DNA from: Gammaproteobacteria bacterium
GTDB taxonomy: Bacteria > Pseudomonadota > Gammaproteobacteria > Thiohalomonadales > Thiohalomonadaceae
Length of the DNA stretch: 57,186 nucleotides
Assembly: GCA_023228645.1 (NCBI GenBank)
Contig: JALOAT010000022.1
Span: 1-57,186 of the forward strand
Reading direction: 5' to 3'
The notes under the pieces: generated by a model
Told to the model about the DNA's origin: nothing
The model's database searches: none
Seen by the model: the letters and a program-made list of their open reading frames with translations, nothing else
Made by a program: the position numbers and the translations under genes
Shown here: piece by piece, positions 46,180-54,989 of the stretch
Layout: each line of letters begins with the position of its first letter
How positions within the stretch are numbered: position 1 is the first letter of the stretch

Positions 46180-47220
46180 TCAATCCATCAAATCCACCAC
46201 AATCCCCTGCTCCCGCAGGCGATCCGCCCGCGCCTGCACGAAACGCTGGAAACTCGGTTCGTGCTTGTACGCACCGCTCGCCACATAATCGAGCGCCGAC
46301 TGCACGTGGAAGGACTTCAGATAGGCCTCGGTGCGGAACACCTCCTTGCCGCGTTCGTCGAAAAACACCAGTGAGGGTGCGTACATGACGTTAAGCTCGT
46401 GTGCCCACTCGGCGGCGGTGGTGCGCCGCCCGAGGGTGGTCACCAGTGGGCCATTGGTGCGCATGTCCAGTTGCACCACGTCGAAGGCATCAAGCAGCTT
46501 GCGAGTCTCTGCGCGCGCCAGTACGTCGCCGTGCAGTTCGTCGCAGGCACCGCATTGGCGCTGTTCGAAGAACACCACCAGGGGGCGGCCCGCCGGGATC
46601 TTGTCGCGGGCGAGATTGTGCGGCGCGGGTTGGAAGAACGCCTGGGTGTTGAGTTCACCCTTGGCAGGGGTGCCGCCGGCCTCGGCCAGGAAATCAGGGA
46701 AGCTCATGCCCGCCGGCGCCTTGCCACTGGCATAGTCGAGCGCGGTGTCGAACTTGTGCGGGTGGTAATAACCGTTCACACGCAACACCTGTGCGCCACC
46801 TTCGTTCAGGAACACCAGCGTGGGCGTGAACATGACGCGCATGGCCGTGGCGAATTCCTTTTCAGTCTGCACCTGGCCATCGAGTCCGGTCACCTCGCGA
46901 TCGCCCCACATGTTCACCGCCACCACATCGAAGCGCGAGCGGGTCTTGTCGGCGATGGCCTTCTGGCCGAAGTTGTCCTCGAGCAGCTTGGCGCAGTAAG
47001 GGCAGCCGTCCTGGTAGAAATAGAGCAACAGCCGGCGGCCCTCCGCAGAGGCTTCGGCCAGGTCTTCACGCAGATCCAGGAAAGAATCCTTGAACCAGGC
47101 CGGCGGCGCGTGGTAGCCCGGATTCACACCACCCTCCAGCGCCGCTTCTTGTGCCAGGGCGCCACCCGCACCCACAAGTCCCAGCACCAAAGCCAACCAT
47201 GCGAAGCGTCTCACGTTCAT
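46180..47220 (-). CDS. Exported protein with two thioredoxin-like domains
   Basis: The 346-residue product has a signal peptide (MNVRRFAWLALVLGLVGAGG, cut after ALAQ) and so is periplasmic. The first thioredoxin-like domain holds YFYQDGCPYCAKLLEDNFG (~69-87); the second has FFEQRQCGACDELHGDVLA (~219-237). Both keep a CxxC pair and the later cis-proline region (FTPTLVFL and YAPSLVFF). The first domain resembles SoxW/DsbC-like thiol-disulfide proteins. A duplicated fold in one chain suggests electron relay between sites. Partners are unknown. Confidence 0.82.
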   Translation of the reverse strand: MNVRRFAWLALVLGLVGAGGALAQEAALEGGVNPGYHAPPAWFKDSFLDLREDLAEASAEGRRLLLYFYQDGCPYCAKLLEDNFGQKAIADKTRSRFDVVAVNMWGDREVTGLDGQVQTEKEFATAMRVMFTPTLVFLNEGGAQVLRVNGYYHPHKFDTALDYASGKAPAGMSFPDFLAEAGGTPAKGELNTQAFFQPAPHNLARDKIPAGRPLVVFFEQRQCGACDELHGDVLARAETRKLLDAFDVVQLDMRTNGPLVTTLGRRTTAAEWAHELNVMYAPSLVFFDERGKEVFRTEAYLKSFHVQSALDYVASGAYKHEPSFQRFVQARADRLREQGIVVDLMD

Positions 47221-47517
47221 GGGTTCCCCCTTTTTCTTTTCCGTCGACCCGCATCCAATCCAAGTTGGCGTACGGTTTTTGCGTATTTCCAGTGTATCCC
47301 GGGGATTTCAGGAAGCGTCCTATTCCTGCGGCCGAGGCCTGTCGGGCAGAAAGGTCCCCCGGGGGGCGCGTCCCCGCCGGCCAGTGCGTCAAGGTTCCGG
47401 CGCACCGTCAGGATGGTTTCAGAAAATGGAGTCAAGCCATTGTTTACGCAAGACATTACGCACATGGCACGGAACTCGCTATTGATGCGGCACAGGACAT
47501 TCAGAAAGGCCCATGTC
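47221..47517. promoter_or_regulatory. Divergent promoter region, thioredoxin-like gene and diguanylate cyclase
   Basis: A ~300-bp gap between divergent genes, without coding signal. It must contain both promoters. The part near 47340-47400 is GC-rich with a CCCCCGGGGGG palindrome. I could not identify promoter hexamers with confidence, and no known riboswitch consensus is apparent. Confidence 0.4.
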
Positions 47518-48399
47518 ATGCCGCCCATCGAGTTCAAAGCCACTGTGACCAGCTTAGCCGCCAAATTGCCTTCGCCGGACACGGTGCGCCTCACGCTGGC
47601 ACTCCAGACCACCCTGGAACTGGAAGCGATGCTGGCACTGTTCATGGCGGAAGTCAGCGCCTACGTGTCCTGCGATGCACTGGTCCTGCGTTCACCGGTG
47701 CGCAATTTGGAGCTGGAGATGGGCAAACCCGGCCGCCACCGCTGCGCCTATAACCTGACACTGCAGGACGAGCCGCTTGGGGAGATCGAATTCTCCCGCG
47801 ACCGCCTCTTCGGTGAGGCGGATCTGAACCGGCTCGAAGTCCTGTTGTCGGCCCTCGCCTATCCGCTGCGCAACGCGCTGGTGTATCGCGAGGCGCTCCG
47901 CGCTGCGCGCCGCGACGCATTGACCCAGGTGGGCAATCGTGCCGCCTTCGAGGAGGCGCTGGCGCGCGAGGCCTCGCTCGCCAAGCGACGCGGCCAACCC
48001 CTGGCGCTGCTCGCCCTCGACCTGGACAACTTCAAGGGGGTCAACGACCTGCACGGCCACCAGGCCGGCGACGGCGTGTTGCGCGACACCGCCATGCGCA
48101 TGCAAGAGGCGATTCGCGCCACCGATCAGCTGTTCCGTTACGGTGGTGAGGAATTCGTGGTGCTGCTCGGCAATACCGACCAGCACGGCGCCGAGCTGGT
48201 GGCCGAGCGGATTCGCAATGCCGTGGCCGTGGGCAGTGCGGCGCGCGGCCTGCAGGTCACCGTGAGTATCGGCTTGGCCTTGCTCGGGCGGACTGACGAC
48301 GTGAGCACCCTGTTCGCCAAGGCGGACATGGCGCTTTATCAGGCCAAGGCTATGGGCCGCAACCGCGTGACGGTGCACCGCGAGGAAGCAGTCGCTTGA
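47518..48399 (+). CDS. Diguanylate cyclase with GAF-like sensory domain
   Basis: The 293-residue protein has a GGDEF domain from ~residue 130. The active loop is GGEEF (209-213) and the c-di-GMP inhibitory site RATD (200-203) is at the canonical spacing. The residues expected for metal binding (LALDLDNFKGVND) are present. The first ~120 residues look GAF-like, with no membrane segment, so the sensor is cytosolic. It should make c-di-GMP and be feedback-inhibited. The ATG at 47518 follows AGAAAGG; the long upstream frame opposes the neighbouring gene. Confidence 0.92.
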   Translation: MPPIEFKATVTSLAAKLPSPDTVRLTLALQTTLELEAMLALFMAEVSAYVSCDALVLRSPVRNLELEMGKPGRHRCAYNLTLQDEPLGEIEFSRDRLFGEADLNRLEVLLSALAYPLRNALVYREALRAARRDALTQVGNRAAFEEALAREASLAKRRGQPLALLALDLDNFKGVNDLHGHQAGDGVLRDTAMRMQEAIRATDQLFRYGGEEFVVLLGNTDQHGAELVAERIRNAVAVGSAARGLQVTVSIGLALLGRTDDVSTLFAKADMALYQAKAMGRNRVTVHREEAVA

Positions 48400-48455
48400 G
48401 GTCGCGTGACGCGCCGTGCAGGCCGCGCCACGATGGACACCCCATCCTTTCCATC

Positions 48456-48923
48456 TCAATACGGGACCTTGTCGTCCTTCTCCCGCCAAAGGCGTAGCGG
48501 CGCCAGGGCGTCGCCCACGTTCACGTGCAGCAGTGGCAGGCGCCGGCTGGCCAGGGGCAAGCCCAGTTCTTCCGCGATGACTACGTCATCGAACCCGGCG
48601 GCGGCTGCATCTTCGGCGCGCGCGGCGTAGTAGACACGCTCGATACGCGCCCAGTAACAGGCCGAAAGACACATCGGACACGGCATGCAGCTCACATACA
48701 GGTGGCATCCGGTGAGATGATATTCGCCCAGCCGGCGACAGGCGTCGCGGATGGCCATGACTTCCGCATGGGCCGTCGGGTCGTTGTGCAAAGTGACGCC
48801 GTTGGTGCCGCGTCCGACGACATGGCCGTCCTTGACCACCACCGCACCGAAGGGCCCACCCTTGCCGCTCGTCACCGATTCCGTCGCCAGCCGGATGGCC
48901 TCTGCCATGAATGCTTCTTGCAC
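48456..48923 (-). CDS. Guanine deaminase-like nucleoside deaminase
   Basis: The 155-residue cytidine-deaminase-fold enzyme has zinc ligands H52, C82 and C85, and the proton-shuttling E54: DPTAHAEVMAIRDACRRLGE and SCMPCPMCLSACYWAR. The segment AGFDDVVIAEELGLP also matches the Bacillus GuaD type, so guanine to xanthine conversion is likely. The start is a GTG at 48923 preceded by GGAGGACA; a later ATG would remove residues conserved in the family. Confidence 0.87.
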   Translation of the reverse strand: MQEAFMAEAIRLATESVTSGKGGPFGAVVVKDGHVVGRGTNGVTLHNDPTAHAEVMAIRDACRRLGEYHLTGCHLYVSCMPCPMCLSACYWARIERVYYAARAEDAAAAGFDDVVIAEELGLPLASRRLPLLHVNVGDALAPLRLWREKDDKVPY

Positions 48924-49240
48924 GCTGTCCTCCACCACGTTCGAGAAACGCGTGCGGCCAACATAATGGATTTGCGGCTGAAGTCCAATGGGCGAGGCGC
49001 TGCGCACGCATTCACGTCGAAACGACCCGATCGCCATTGCTCGTGCTCGATCGAGTCAATGCCCCAGCCAGCGCGGGATTACAGCGTCAGTGTGAGCGGC
49101 GATGAGCGTCGTCACCCGCTTCCACGGCATTGATGCACACCATCATGGAGCGAAGCCCGCAGACACGTCGCAAACGCCATCTCCTGGCAAGCAGGCGCGG
49201 GGCGAGATTGCCGAGACTTCCCAGCGCCCCCCTGTTCACA
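48924..49240. other. Intergenic region without visible features
   Basis: About 315 bp upstream of the deaminase gene and downstream of the glycosylase gene. The first part should contain the deaminase promoter. I see no gene or clear repeat. Confidence 0.4.
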
Positions 49241-49900
49241 TCACGCACCGTGCGAGCGTTTTAGCTCACACGTTTGCGCCAGCGGGCAGCCTCCGCAGGC
49301 GGGCGTGCGCCGGCAGGCCTCCTTGGCGTGACGGACAATCAGGGCATGGTATTCGTTGAAAAGGGTGACCTGCCCAGCCTCGCTTATCTGCAACGCCTGC
49401 TCGAACAAGGCGCGCAGTTCTTCATAGGGTTCCACACCAGTCACCAGACCCAGACGCTGGAACAGCCGGCGCGTGTAAGCATCGATGACAAATACGGGGC
49501 GCTCGAAGGCGTACAGCAGGATATCGTCGGCCGTCTCGGGGCCGATACCCTTCACGGCCAACAGCTCGTCGCGCAATGTCGCGGTGGCCAGCTTCGCCAG
49601 TTCGTCATGACCACCGCGTTGACGATACCAGGCACAGAAACTGCGCAGCCGCTCCGCCTTCACATTGAAGTAGCCGGACGGGCGCAGCCACTCTGCCAAG
49701 CGCTCATGGGGTGTGGTGACGATGACGGCTGGATCGAGGGCCCGGTGGGCCTTCAAGTTGCCGATGGCGCGCTCCACGTTGGTCCACGCCGTGTTCTGGG
49801 TGAGCACGGCGCCGACCATCACCTCGAAGGGCGTTTCCCCCGGCCACCAGTGCTGGGGACCGTAGCACTCCAGCAGCGTGCGGAAGACCCCGTGGAGCAT
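49241..49900 (-). CDS. Endonuclease III-family DNA glycosylase (HhH-GPD, FeS)
   Basis: The 219-residue protein has the HhH-GPD fold: VLTQNTAWTNVERAI near 32-46, the helix-hairpin-helix LLAVKGIGPETADDIL (113-128), and the catalytic Asp140 in VFVIDAYTRRL. The C-terminal cysteines form C-x5-C-x2-C-x5-C, one residue shorter than E. coli endonuclease III. The lyase lysine of endonuclease III (GVGRKTA) is replaced by Glu (GIGPETA), suggesting a monofunctional glycosylase, as in mismatch glycosylases of the MIG type. It lies 5 bp after rluB. Confidence 0.87.
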   Translation of the reverse strand: MLHGVFRTLLECYGPQHWWPGETPFEVMVGAVLTQNTAWTNVERAIGNLKAHRALDPAVIVTTPHERLAEWLRPSGYFNVKAERLRSFCAWYRQRGGHDELAKLATATLRDELLAVKGIGPETADDILLYAFERPVFVIDAYTRRLFQRLGLVTGVEPYEELRALFEQALQISEAGQVTLFNEYHALIVRHAKEACRRTPACGGCPLAQTCELKRSHGA

Positions 49901-49905
49901 TGCCG

Positions 49906-51201
49906 TCAGCGTGGCCGCCGGGAGCGGGGACGCGGGACCATGCGCGACTTGCGCGGCGCATCGTCATCCCGGGCGGCGCGCGGGGCGTCCGCAGCGAGCG
50001 AGAGCTTGCCACTCTTGCGCGGCTTCGGCTCGCCTGACGCCGGACCTGTGCCACGGCGTCTATCACGCGCTGGTCGATCGGAGCGACCCGCCGGTTTTTC
50101 AGCGTAGGCGCCACCGCCTTCGGCACGTGCCGGCCGGCCCCCTGTACGGGCGCCCCGGGCTTCAGTACCGAAGCGACGCGGACGTTCCGCGGCCGTGTCA
50201 TCGCGACGCGGCGCGCGCACCGGGCGCGCGGCATCACCCTCGCCGCGTGCGCGGCGCGGACGTTCTGCGGCCGCGTCGTCGCGACGTGGCGCGCGTACCG
50301 GGCGCGAGGCATCGCCCTCGCCGCGTGCGCGGCGCGGACGTTCCGAGGTCGCGTCATTACGGACTGGAGCATGGGACGGACGCGTACTGCGCGCAGCCTT
50401 TCCGCCGCGTGGACGCTCGCCCCGCTTCGCTCCATGCCTGCCGCGGGAAGGGCCTGTGGCTTCGCTGCGCAGGCCGACCAGGGCGAGCAGGCCCTCCAGG
50501 TCCGGACCTTTCAGATCTGCGAAGCGGCCCGGGCGCACGCTGCGCGGCAACGTCACGTTGCCGTAGCGCACGCGGGTGAGCCGGCTCACGGCCACGCCCT
50601 GGGATTCCCACAGGCGGCGCACTTCGCGATTGCGGCCCTCACGCAGGGTCACGTGATACCAGTGGTTCGCGCCCTCGCCTCCCCCATCCACCAGCGCATC
50701 GAATCGGGCTTCACCGTCATCCAACTGCACGCCGCTGCGCAGGCGCCCCAGGGTTTCTTCAGAGATTTCACCCAGCACCCGCACCGCATACTCCCGTTCG
50801 ATCTCCGAGGAGGGATGCATGAGGCGGTTGGCCAGTTCGCCGTCATTGGTGAGCAGCAGCAGACCGGAGGTGTTGATATCCAGGCGGCCGATGGTGACCC
50901 AGCGGCCATTGGTCAGCCGCGGCAGGTTGTCAAAGATGGTGGGACGACCTTCCGGATCGGAGCGGGTGCATACCTCACCGAGCGGCTTGTGATAGATGAG
51001 CACCCGGCGCTCGCGCGGGGCCAGCCGCGCGCGCTGCACCACCCGCCCGTCCACACGGATGATGTCGTTTTCACCGACGCGCTCGCCGAGGGTCGCGACC
51101 TTGCCGTTGACGGAGATACGCCCGGCGGCGATCCACTCCTCCAACTCGCGCCGCGAGGCAAAACCGGCGCGGGCAAGGACTTTCTGCAGTTTTTCGTTCA
51201 T
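49906..51201 (-). CDS. rluB: 23S rRNA pseudouridine synthase RluB with an arginine-rich extension
   Basis: The first ~255 residues are RluB: S4 domain KVLARAGFASRRELEEWIAA, catalytic GRLDINTSGLLLLTNDGEL, and EGRNREVRRLWESQGVAVSR. RluB modifies U2605 of 23S rRNA. A further ~175 residues are a disordered, highly basic tail of Arg, Pro, Ala and Asp. It includes a ~26-residue unit (core RARGEGDA-RPVRAPRRDD) repeated at least twice; the matching DNA repeat of ~78 bp lies at ~50190-50350. Basic extensions occur in other RluB proteins, but such a clean tandem repeat is less usual. Confidence 0.92.
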   Translation of the reverse strand: MNEKLQKVLARAGFASRRELEEWIAAGRISVNGKVATLGERVGENDIIRVDGRVVQRARLAPRERRVLIYHKPLGEVCTRSDPEGRPTIFDNLPRLTNGRWVTIGRLDINTSGLLLLTNDGELANRLMHPSSEIEREYAVRVLGEISEETLGRLRSGVQLDDGEARFDALVDGGGEGANHWYHVTLREGRNREVRRLWESQGVAVSRLTRVRYGNVTLPRSVRPGRFADLKGPDLEGLLALVGLRSEATGPSRGRHGAKRGERPRGGKAARSTRPSHAPVRNDATSERPRRARGEGDASRPVRAPRRDDAAAERPRRARGEGDAARPVRAPRRDDTAAERPRRFGTEARGARTGGRPARAEGGGAYAEKPAGRSDRPARDRRRGTGPASGEPKPRKSGKLSLAADAPRAARDDDAPRKSRMVPRPRSRRPR

Positions 51202-51239
51202 GAGGTCTTTGACGGGTTGGAGGGATCGACGTTCGAAGA

Positions 51240-51375
51240 CAGAAGAGAAAAGCCTGACCACGGGGGACACGGGGGGAGAATTCCCTTTGGCGGTTATTCG
51301 AAACCCGTAGGAGCGGCCTGAGGCCGCTCCTACAGAAGAATCGATTTTTCTCCGTGTCCCCCCTGGTTAATGCTT
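51240..51375. repeat. Nested repeats: family-B hairpin inside a family-D inverted repeat
   Basis: The outer arms GACCACGGGGGACACGGGGG (51254-51277) and TCCGTGTCCCCCCTGGTTAA (51351-51370) enclose a perfect family-B palindrome, GTAGGAGCGGCCTG with AGGCCGCTCCTAC (51307-51333). The element lies between scpB and rluB, which read in the same direction. Confidence 0.8.
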
Positions 51376-51402
51376 TTCGCCTTTCATTAAGCGGACGCGT
51401 GT

Positions 51403-52035
51403 TCAACAAAGCTCGATGGGTTCCACGTCGGCGGCGGGTAAGGCCGGGGCTTCCGCATCGTTGGAGGCCGGGACGTGTTCGCCAAGATCGAGTTCCGCTT
51501 CGAGCTTGTCGATATCCCGCAACTCGGCCAGGGTGGGCAGGTCGTCCAGGCCCTTGAGGTTGAAGTAGTCCAAGAAGGCCCGCGTGGTGGCGTAAAGGGC
51601 GGGTTTGCCCGGCACGTCGCGATGGCCCACCACGCGCACCCAGCCGCGCTCGGTGAGCGACTTGACGATGTTGGTGCCCACGGCCACGCCGCGGATGTCC
51701 TCGATCTCGGCGCGGGTGATGGGTTGGCGGTAAGCGATGAGCGCAAGGGTTTCCAGGAAGGCGCGCGAATAGCGCGGCGGCTTCTCCTCCCACAGGCGCG
51801 AAATCCAAGGCACCAGCTCCTTGCGGGACTGGAAGCGCCAGCCGCTGCCCACCTCCACCAGCTCAATGCCACGGGTGGCGCAGTCCTCGCCGAGCGCTGC
51901 GAGTGCCGCGCGGAAATCCTCGGGCGCGGGGCGCTCATCCTCCTCGAACAGGCCCTGCAGCCGCTCCAGGCTCACAGGCTCGCCCGCCGCGAGAATGGCC
52001 GCCTCAATAATGTTCTTCAGTTCTTGCACGTCCAT
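51403..52035 (-). CDS. scpB: Segregation and condensation protein B
   Basis: ScpB (210 residues) forms the accessory winged-helix part of the SMC-ScpAB condensin. The sequence contains EAAILAAGEPVSLERLQGLF, YSRAFLETLALIAYRQPITR, and IRGVAVGTNIVKSLTERGWV. The ATG at 52035 is preferred over the start nine codons upstream because the family N-terminus begins there. A 136-bp spacer with a repeat separates it from scpA. Confidence 0.95.
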   Translation of the reverse strand: MDVQELKNIIEAAILAAGEPVSLERLQGLFEEDERPAPEDFRAALAALGEDCATRGIELVEVGSGWRFQSRKELVPWISRLWEEKPPRYSRAFLETLALIAYRQPITRAEIEDIRGVAVGTNIVKSLTERGWVRVVGHRDVPGKPALYATTRAFLDYFNLKGLDDLPTLAELRDIDKLEAELDLGEHVPASNDAEAPALPAADVEPIELC

Positions 52036-52054
52036 ACGATTACCCAAACACGGG

Positions 52055-52155
52055 AAAAACACTCAACGCAGAGACGCAGAGGGCGCAGAGGGCGCAGAGA
52101 AAACACAAAGAATCCTCTGTGTTCTCTGCGCCTCTGCGTCTCTACGTTGGGCTGT
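52055..52155. repeat. Family-C inverted repeat inside the scpA-scpB operon
   Basis: CAACGCAGAGACGCAGAGGG (52063-52100) faces TCTGTGTTCTCTGCGCCTCT, GCGTCTCTACGTTG (52114-52148). Here it lies between two genes of a presumed operon rather than between convergent genes. Confidence 0.8.
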
Positions 52156-52171
52156 TATCTGTTTGCACGGC

Positions 52172-53050
52172 CTAACGGTAATCCGCCGCCTCGTCCAGTT
52201 CCGCCGGCGTCATGTCCGGCGCCACCAGCTTGACGTGGATGGTGGCGAAGGCCGCGGTCTGGATGAGTTCGATCATCTGCTGTTTGAGCAGTTCGAGCAC
52301 CGCGATGAGGGTGACCACCAGGCCGCGGCGGCCTTCCTCCAGGCGGAACAGGCTCGGGAATTCGGTGAAGCGTTCGGTCGACAGATGCTCGAGCACTTCG
52401 CTCATGCGCTGGCGCACCGACAGCGGCTCGCGCTGAATGTGGTGGTGCGCGAACATCTCGGCGCGCTTCATCACTTCCGCCATGGCCGCCAGGATGTCGC
52501 GCAGGTCCACCGTGGGCAGCGGGCGGGTGGCGTTGCGATCCGTCAGCTCGGCCGCGCCGCTGAACACGTCACGGCCGAGGCGCGGCAGGGCGTCGATGTC
52601 CTCGGCGGCCTGCTTGAAGCGCTCGTATTCCTGCAGGCGGCGTACCAGTTCGGCGCGCGGGTCGTCTTCCTCGCCCTCCACGCTGGGCGGGCGCGGCAGC
52701 AGCATGCGTGATTTGATCTCCGCAAGCACCGCGGCCATCACCAGATATTCGGCCGCCAGCTCCAGCTCCATCTCCTTCATCAGCTCCACGTATTCCACGT
52801 ACTGGCGCGTGATCTCGGCGATGGGGATGTTGAGGATGTCCAGGTTCTGGCGCTTGATGAGCCACAGCAGCAGATCGAGCGGGCCTTCGAAGGCCTCCAG
52901 GATCACCTCCAGCGCATGGGGCGGGATGTAGAGATCCTTGGGCATCTCCGTGAACGGCGCACCCTGGACGATGGCGAACGGCATCTCCTCCTGCTGGGGA
53001 GAGGCAGGCTCGTGCAGGGGCGCCCCGATCACGGCGACGGGCTCGGTCAT
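52172..53050 (-). CDS. scpA: Segregation and condensation protein A
   Basis: ScpA (292 residues) is the kleisin that bridges SMC heads. Family sequences are EAFEGPLDLLLWLIKRQNLD, ILNIPIAEITRQYVEY and LAAEYLVMAAVLAEIKSRML; the C-terminal winged helix is EGRRGLVVTLIAVLELLKQQ. The N-terminal ~35 residues extend beyond the common core. The start overlaps the trpS stop by 4 bp. Confidence 0.95.
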   Translation of the reverse strand: MTEPVAVIGAPLHEPASPQQEEMPFAIVQGAPFTEMPKDLYIPPHALEVILEAFEGPLDLLLWLIKRQNLDILNIPIAEITRQYVEYVELMKEMELELAAEYLVMAAVLAEIKSRMLLPRPPSVEGEEDDPRAELVRRLQEYERFKQAAEDIDALPRLGRDVFSGAAELTDRNATRPLPTVDLRDILAAMAEVMKRAEMFAHHHIQREPLSVRQRMSEVLEHLSTERFTEFPSLFRLEEGRRGLVVTLIAVLELLKQQMIELIQTAAFATIHVKLVAPDMTPAELDEAADYR

Positions 53051-54258
53051 GGGCGGTCGTACTCCAATCCCATGGCCTGACGCACTTCCGCCATGGTGGC
53101 GCGCGCCGTTTCACGGGCGGCCTCACTGCCTTCGTTGATGATGTGGCGTACCAGCCCGGGGTTCTCCGCGTACTCGCGCGCGCGTTCCTGGATGGGCTTG
53201 AGCTCGGCGACGATGGCGTCGATCACCGGTTGCTTGCATTCCAGACAGCCGATACCGGCGGTAGTGCAGCCCTCGTGCACCCAGGCCTTCACGTCGTCCG
53301 ACGAGTACACCTGGTGCAACTGCCACACCGGGCACTTCTCGGGCGTGCCCGGATCAGTGCGGCGCACACGCGCCGGGTCCGTAGGCATGGTGCGGATCTT
53401 CTGTTCCACGGCCGGGATCTCCTCGCGCAGGGAGATCACGTTGCCGTAGGACTTGGACATCTTCTGCCCATCGAGGCCCGGGAACTTGGAGGCGGGCGTG
53501 AGCAGGGCCTGGGGCTCGGGCAGGATGATCTTGCCGGCGCCTTCCAGATAGCCAAACAGGCGCTCGCGGTCGCCCAGGGTGATGTTCTGCTGCTCCTGTA
53601 ACAGGGCGCGTGCGGTCTCCAGGGCCTCGGCGTCGCCCTGCTCCTGGTAGCGCTTGCGCAACTCGCCATAGAGTTTGGCGGCCTTTTTGCCCATCTTCTT
53701 CGCCGCGGACTCGGCCTTTTCGGCGAAATCGGGCTCACGGCCGTACAGGTGATTGAAGCGGCGCGCCAGCTCGCGCGAGATCTCCAGGTGGGCGATCTGG
53801 TCCTCGCCCACCGGCACCTGGGTGGCCTTGTAGATCAGGATGTCCGAGGTCATGAGCACCGGATAACCGAGGAAGCCGTAGGTGGCGAGGTCCTTGTCCT
53901 TGAGCTTCTCCTGCTGGTCCTTGTAAGTGGGCACGCGCTCCAGCCAGCCGAGCGGCGTGATCATGGACAACAGCAGGTGCAGCTCCGCGTGCTCCAGCAC
54001 CTTCGACTGCACGAAGATCTTCGCCGAGCCCGGATTGATGCCCACGGCGAGCCAGTCGATGACCATCTCATGCACGCTGGTAGCGATCTGCGAGGTGTCC
54101 TCGTAGTTGGTGGTGAGGGCGTGCCAGTCCGCGACGAAGAAGAAGCACTCGTACTCGTGCTGGAGCTTGAGCCAGTTCTTCAGCACCCCGTGGTAATGAC
54201 CGAGGTGAAGGCGGCCGGTGGGCCGCATGCCGGAAAGAACACGCTGTTGCGTTGCCAC
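53047..54258 (-). CDS. trpS: Tryptophan-tRNA ligase
   Basis: The 403-residue class I synthetase shows HIGH-like RPTGRLHLGHYHG and KMSKS (LDGQKMSKSYGN). It is of the long type, with an insertion of ~60 residues (EKAESAAKKMGKKAAKLYGE and following) compared with E. coli. The start is a GTG at 54258 with AGAGGA 11 bases upstream; a TTG farther up would overlap the preceding gene. It overlaps scpA. Confidence 0.94.
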   Translation of the reverse strand: MATQQRVLSGMRPTGRLHLGHYHGVLKNWLKLQHEYECFFFVADWHALTTNYEDTSQIATSVHEMVIDWLAVGINPGSAKIFVQSKVLEHAELHLLLSMITPLGWLERVPTYKDQQEKLKDKDLATYGFLGYPVLMTSDILIYKATQVPVGEDQIAHLEISRELARRFNHLYGREPDFAEKAESAAKKMGKKAAKLYGELRKRYQEQGDAEALETARALLQEQQNITLGDRERLFGYLEGAGKIILPEPQALLTPASKFPGLDGQKMSKSYGNVISLREEIPAVEQKIRTMPTDPARVRRTDPGTPEKCPVWQLHQVYSSDDVKAWVHEGCTTAGIGCLECKQPVIDAIVAELKPIQERAREYAENPGLVRHIINEGSEAARETARATMAEVRQAMGLEYDRP

Positions 54259-54274
54259 GGTGTGAAACGTCCTC

Positions 54275-54931
54275 TCAGAGACCAAACAAGGTGTAAATGG
54301 CGCTTTCCAGGAAGCGGATGGGTGGGCCGATCAGGCGGCCGAGGATGCGGGAAAAAAGCAACGCAGCCACCACAAGCAGCCCGAAGGCCTCGAACCGGTT
54401 GTAGTGCCAGGCGAGCGGTCCCGGCAGGAAGGCGGAGACCACACGGCTGCCGTCCAGGGGCGGGATGGGCAGCAGGTTCAGCACCATCAGCACAAGATTG
54501 ATGGCAATGCCGAACTGGCCCATGAGCAACAGCGGCTCCACGAAGGCCGGGAACAGCTCGCCCACTGTCAGCACCAGCTTGATCATCAGTCCCCACAGCA
54601 GGGCCATAAGCAAATTGGAGAGCGGCCCGGCGGCGGCCACCCAAGCCATGTCGCGTTCGGGATGGCGCAGGTTCTGCTGGGTGACGGGCACCGGCTTGGC
54701 CCAGCCGAAGATGAACCCGCTATCGGCAAACAGCAGCAGTGCCGGCACGAGGATCGTGCCGATGGGGTCGATGTGTTTCAGGGGGTTCAGGGTCAGGCGG
54801 CCCAGCATCATGGCGGTCGGATCGCCGAAGCGGCGCGCCATCCAGCCGTGCGCCACCTCGTGGACCGTGATCGCAAACAGCACCGGGATCGCCGCGACGG
54901 CGAAGAGTTGGACAGAGTTGAGACCGTGCAT
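54275..54931 (-). CDS. Site-2 protease-family (M50) membrane metalloprotease
   Basis: The 218-residue membrane protein has the zinc site HEVAH at residues 24-28 (ITVHEVAHGWMARRFGDPTA) and the third ligand in NLLPIPPLDGSRV. It has ~5 membrane helices and no PDZ domain, so it is the small bacterial S2P-like type (group near Rv2869-unlike short forms). Substrate unknown. It precedes trpS-scpA-scpB in a conserved order of gammaproteobacteria. Confidence 0.9.
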   Translation of the reverse strand: MHGLNSVQLFAVAAIPVLFAITVHEVAHGWMARRFGDPTAMMLGRLTLNPLKHIDPIGTILVPALLLFADSGFIFGWAKPVPVTQQNLRHPERDMAWVAAAGPLSNLLMALLWGLMIKLVLTVGELFPAFVEPLLLMGQFGIAINLVLMVLNLLPIPPLDGSRVVSAFLPGPLAWHYNRFEAFGLLVVAALLFSRILGRLIGPPIRFLESAIYTLFGL

Positions 54932-54989
54932 CGGGCGATTATACGTGGGCGGGGGGGCTCGCCGGAACCTTGCAGGGGTTGAAAGGCAA

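Noticed and set aside
46399..47517. A long N-terminal extension of the diguanylate cyclase frame
   Set aside because: It would run antisense through most of the thioredoxin-like gene. The ATG at 47518 has a ribosome-binding site and starts the recognisable protein.
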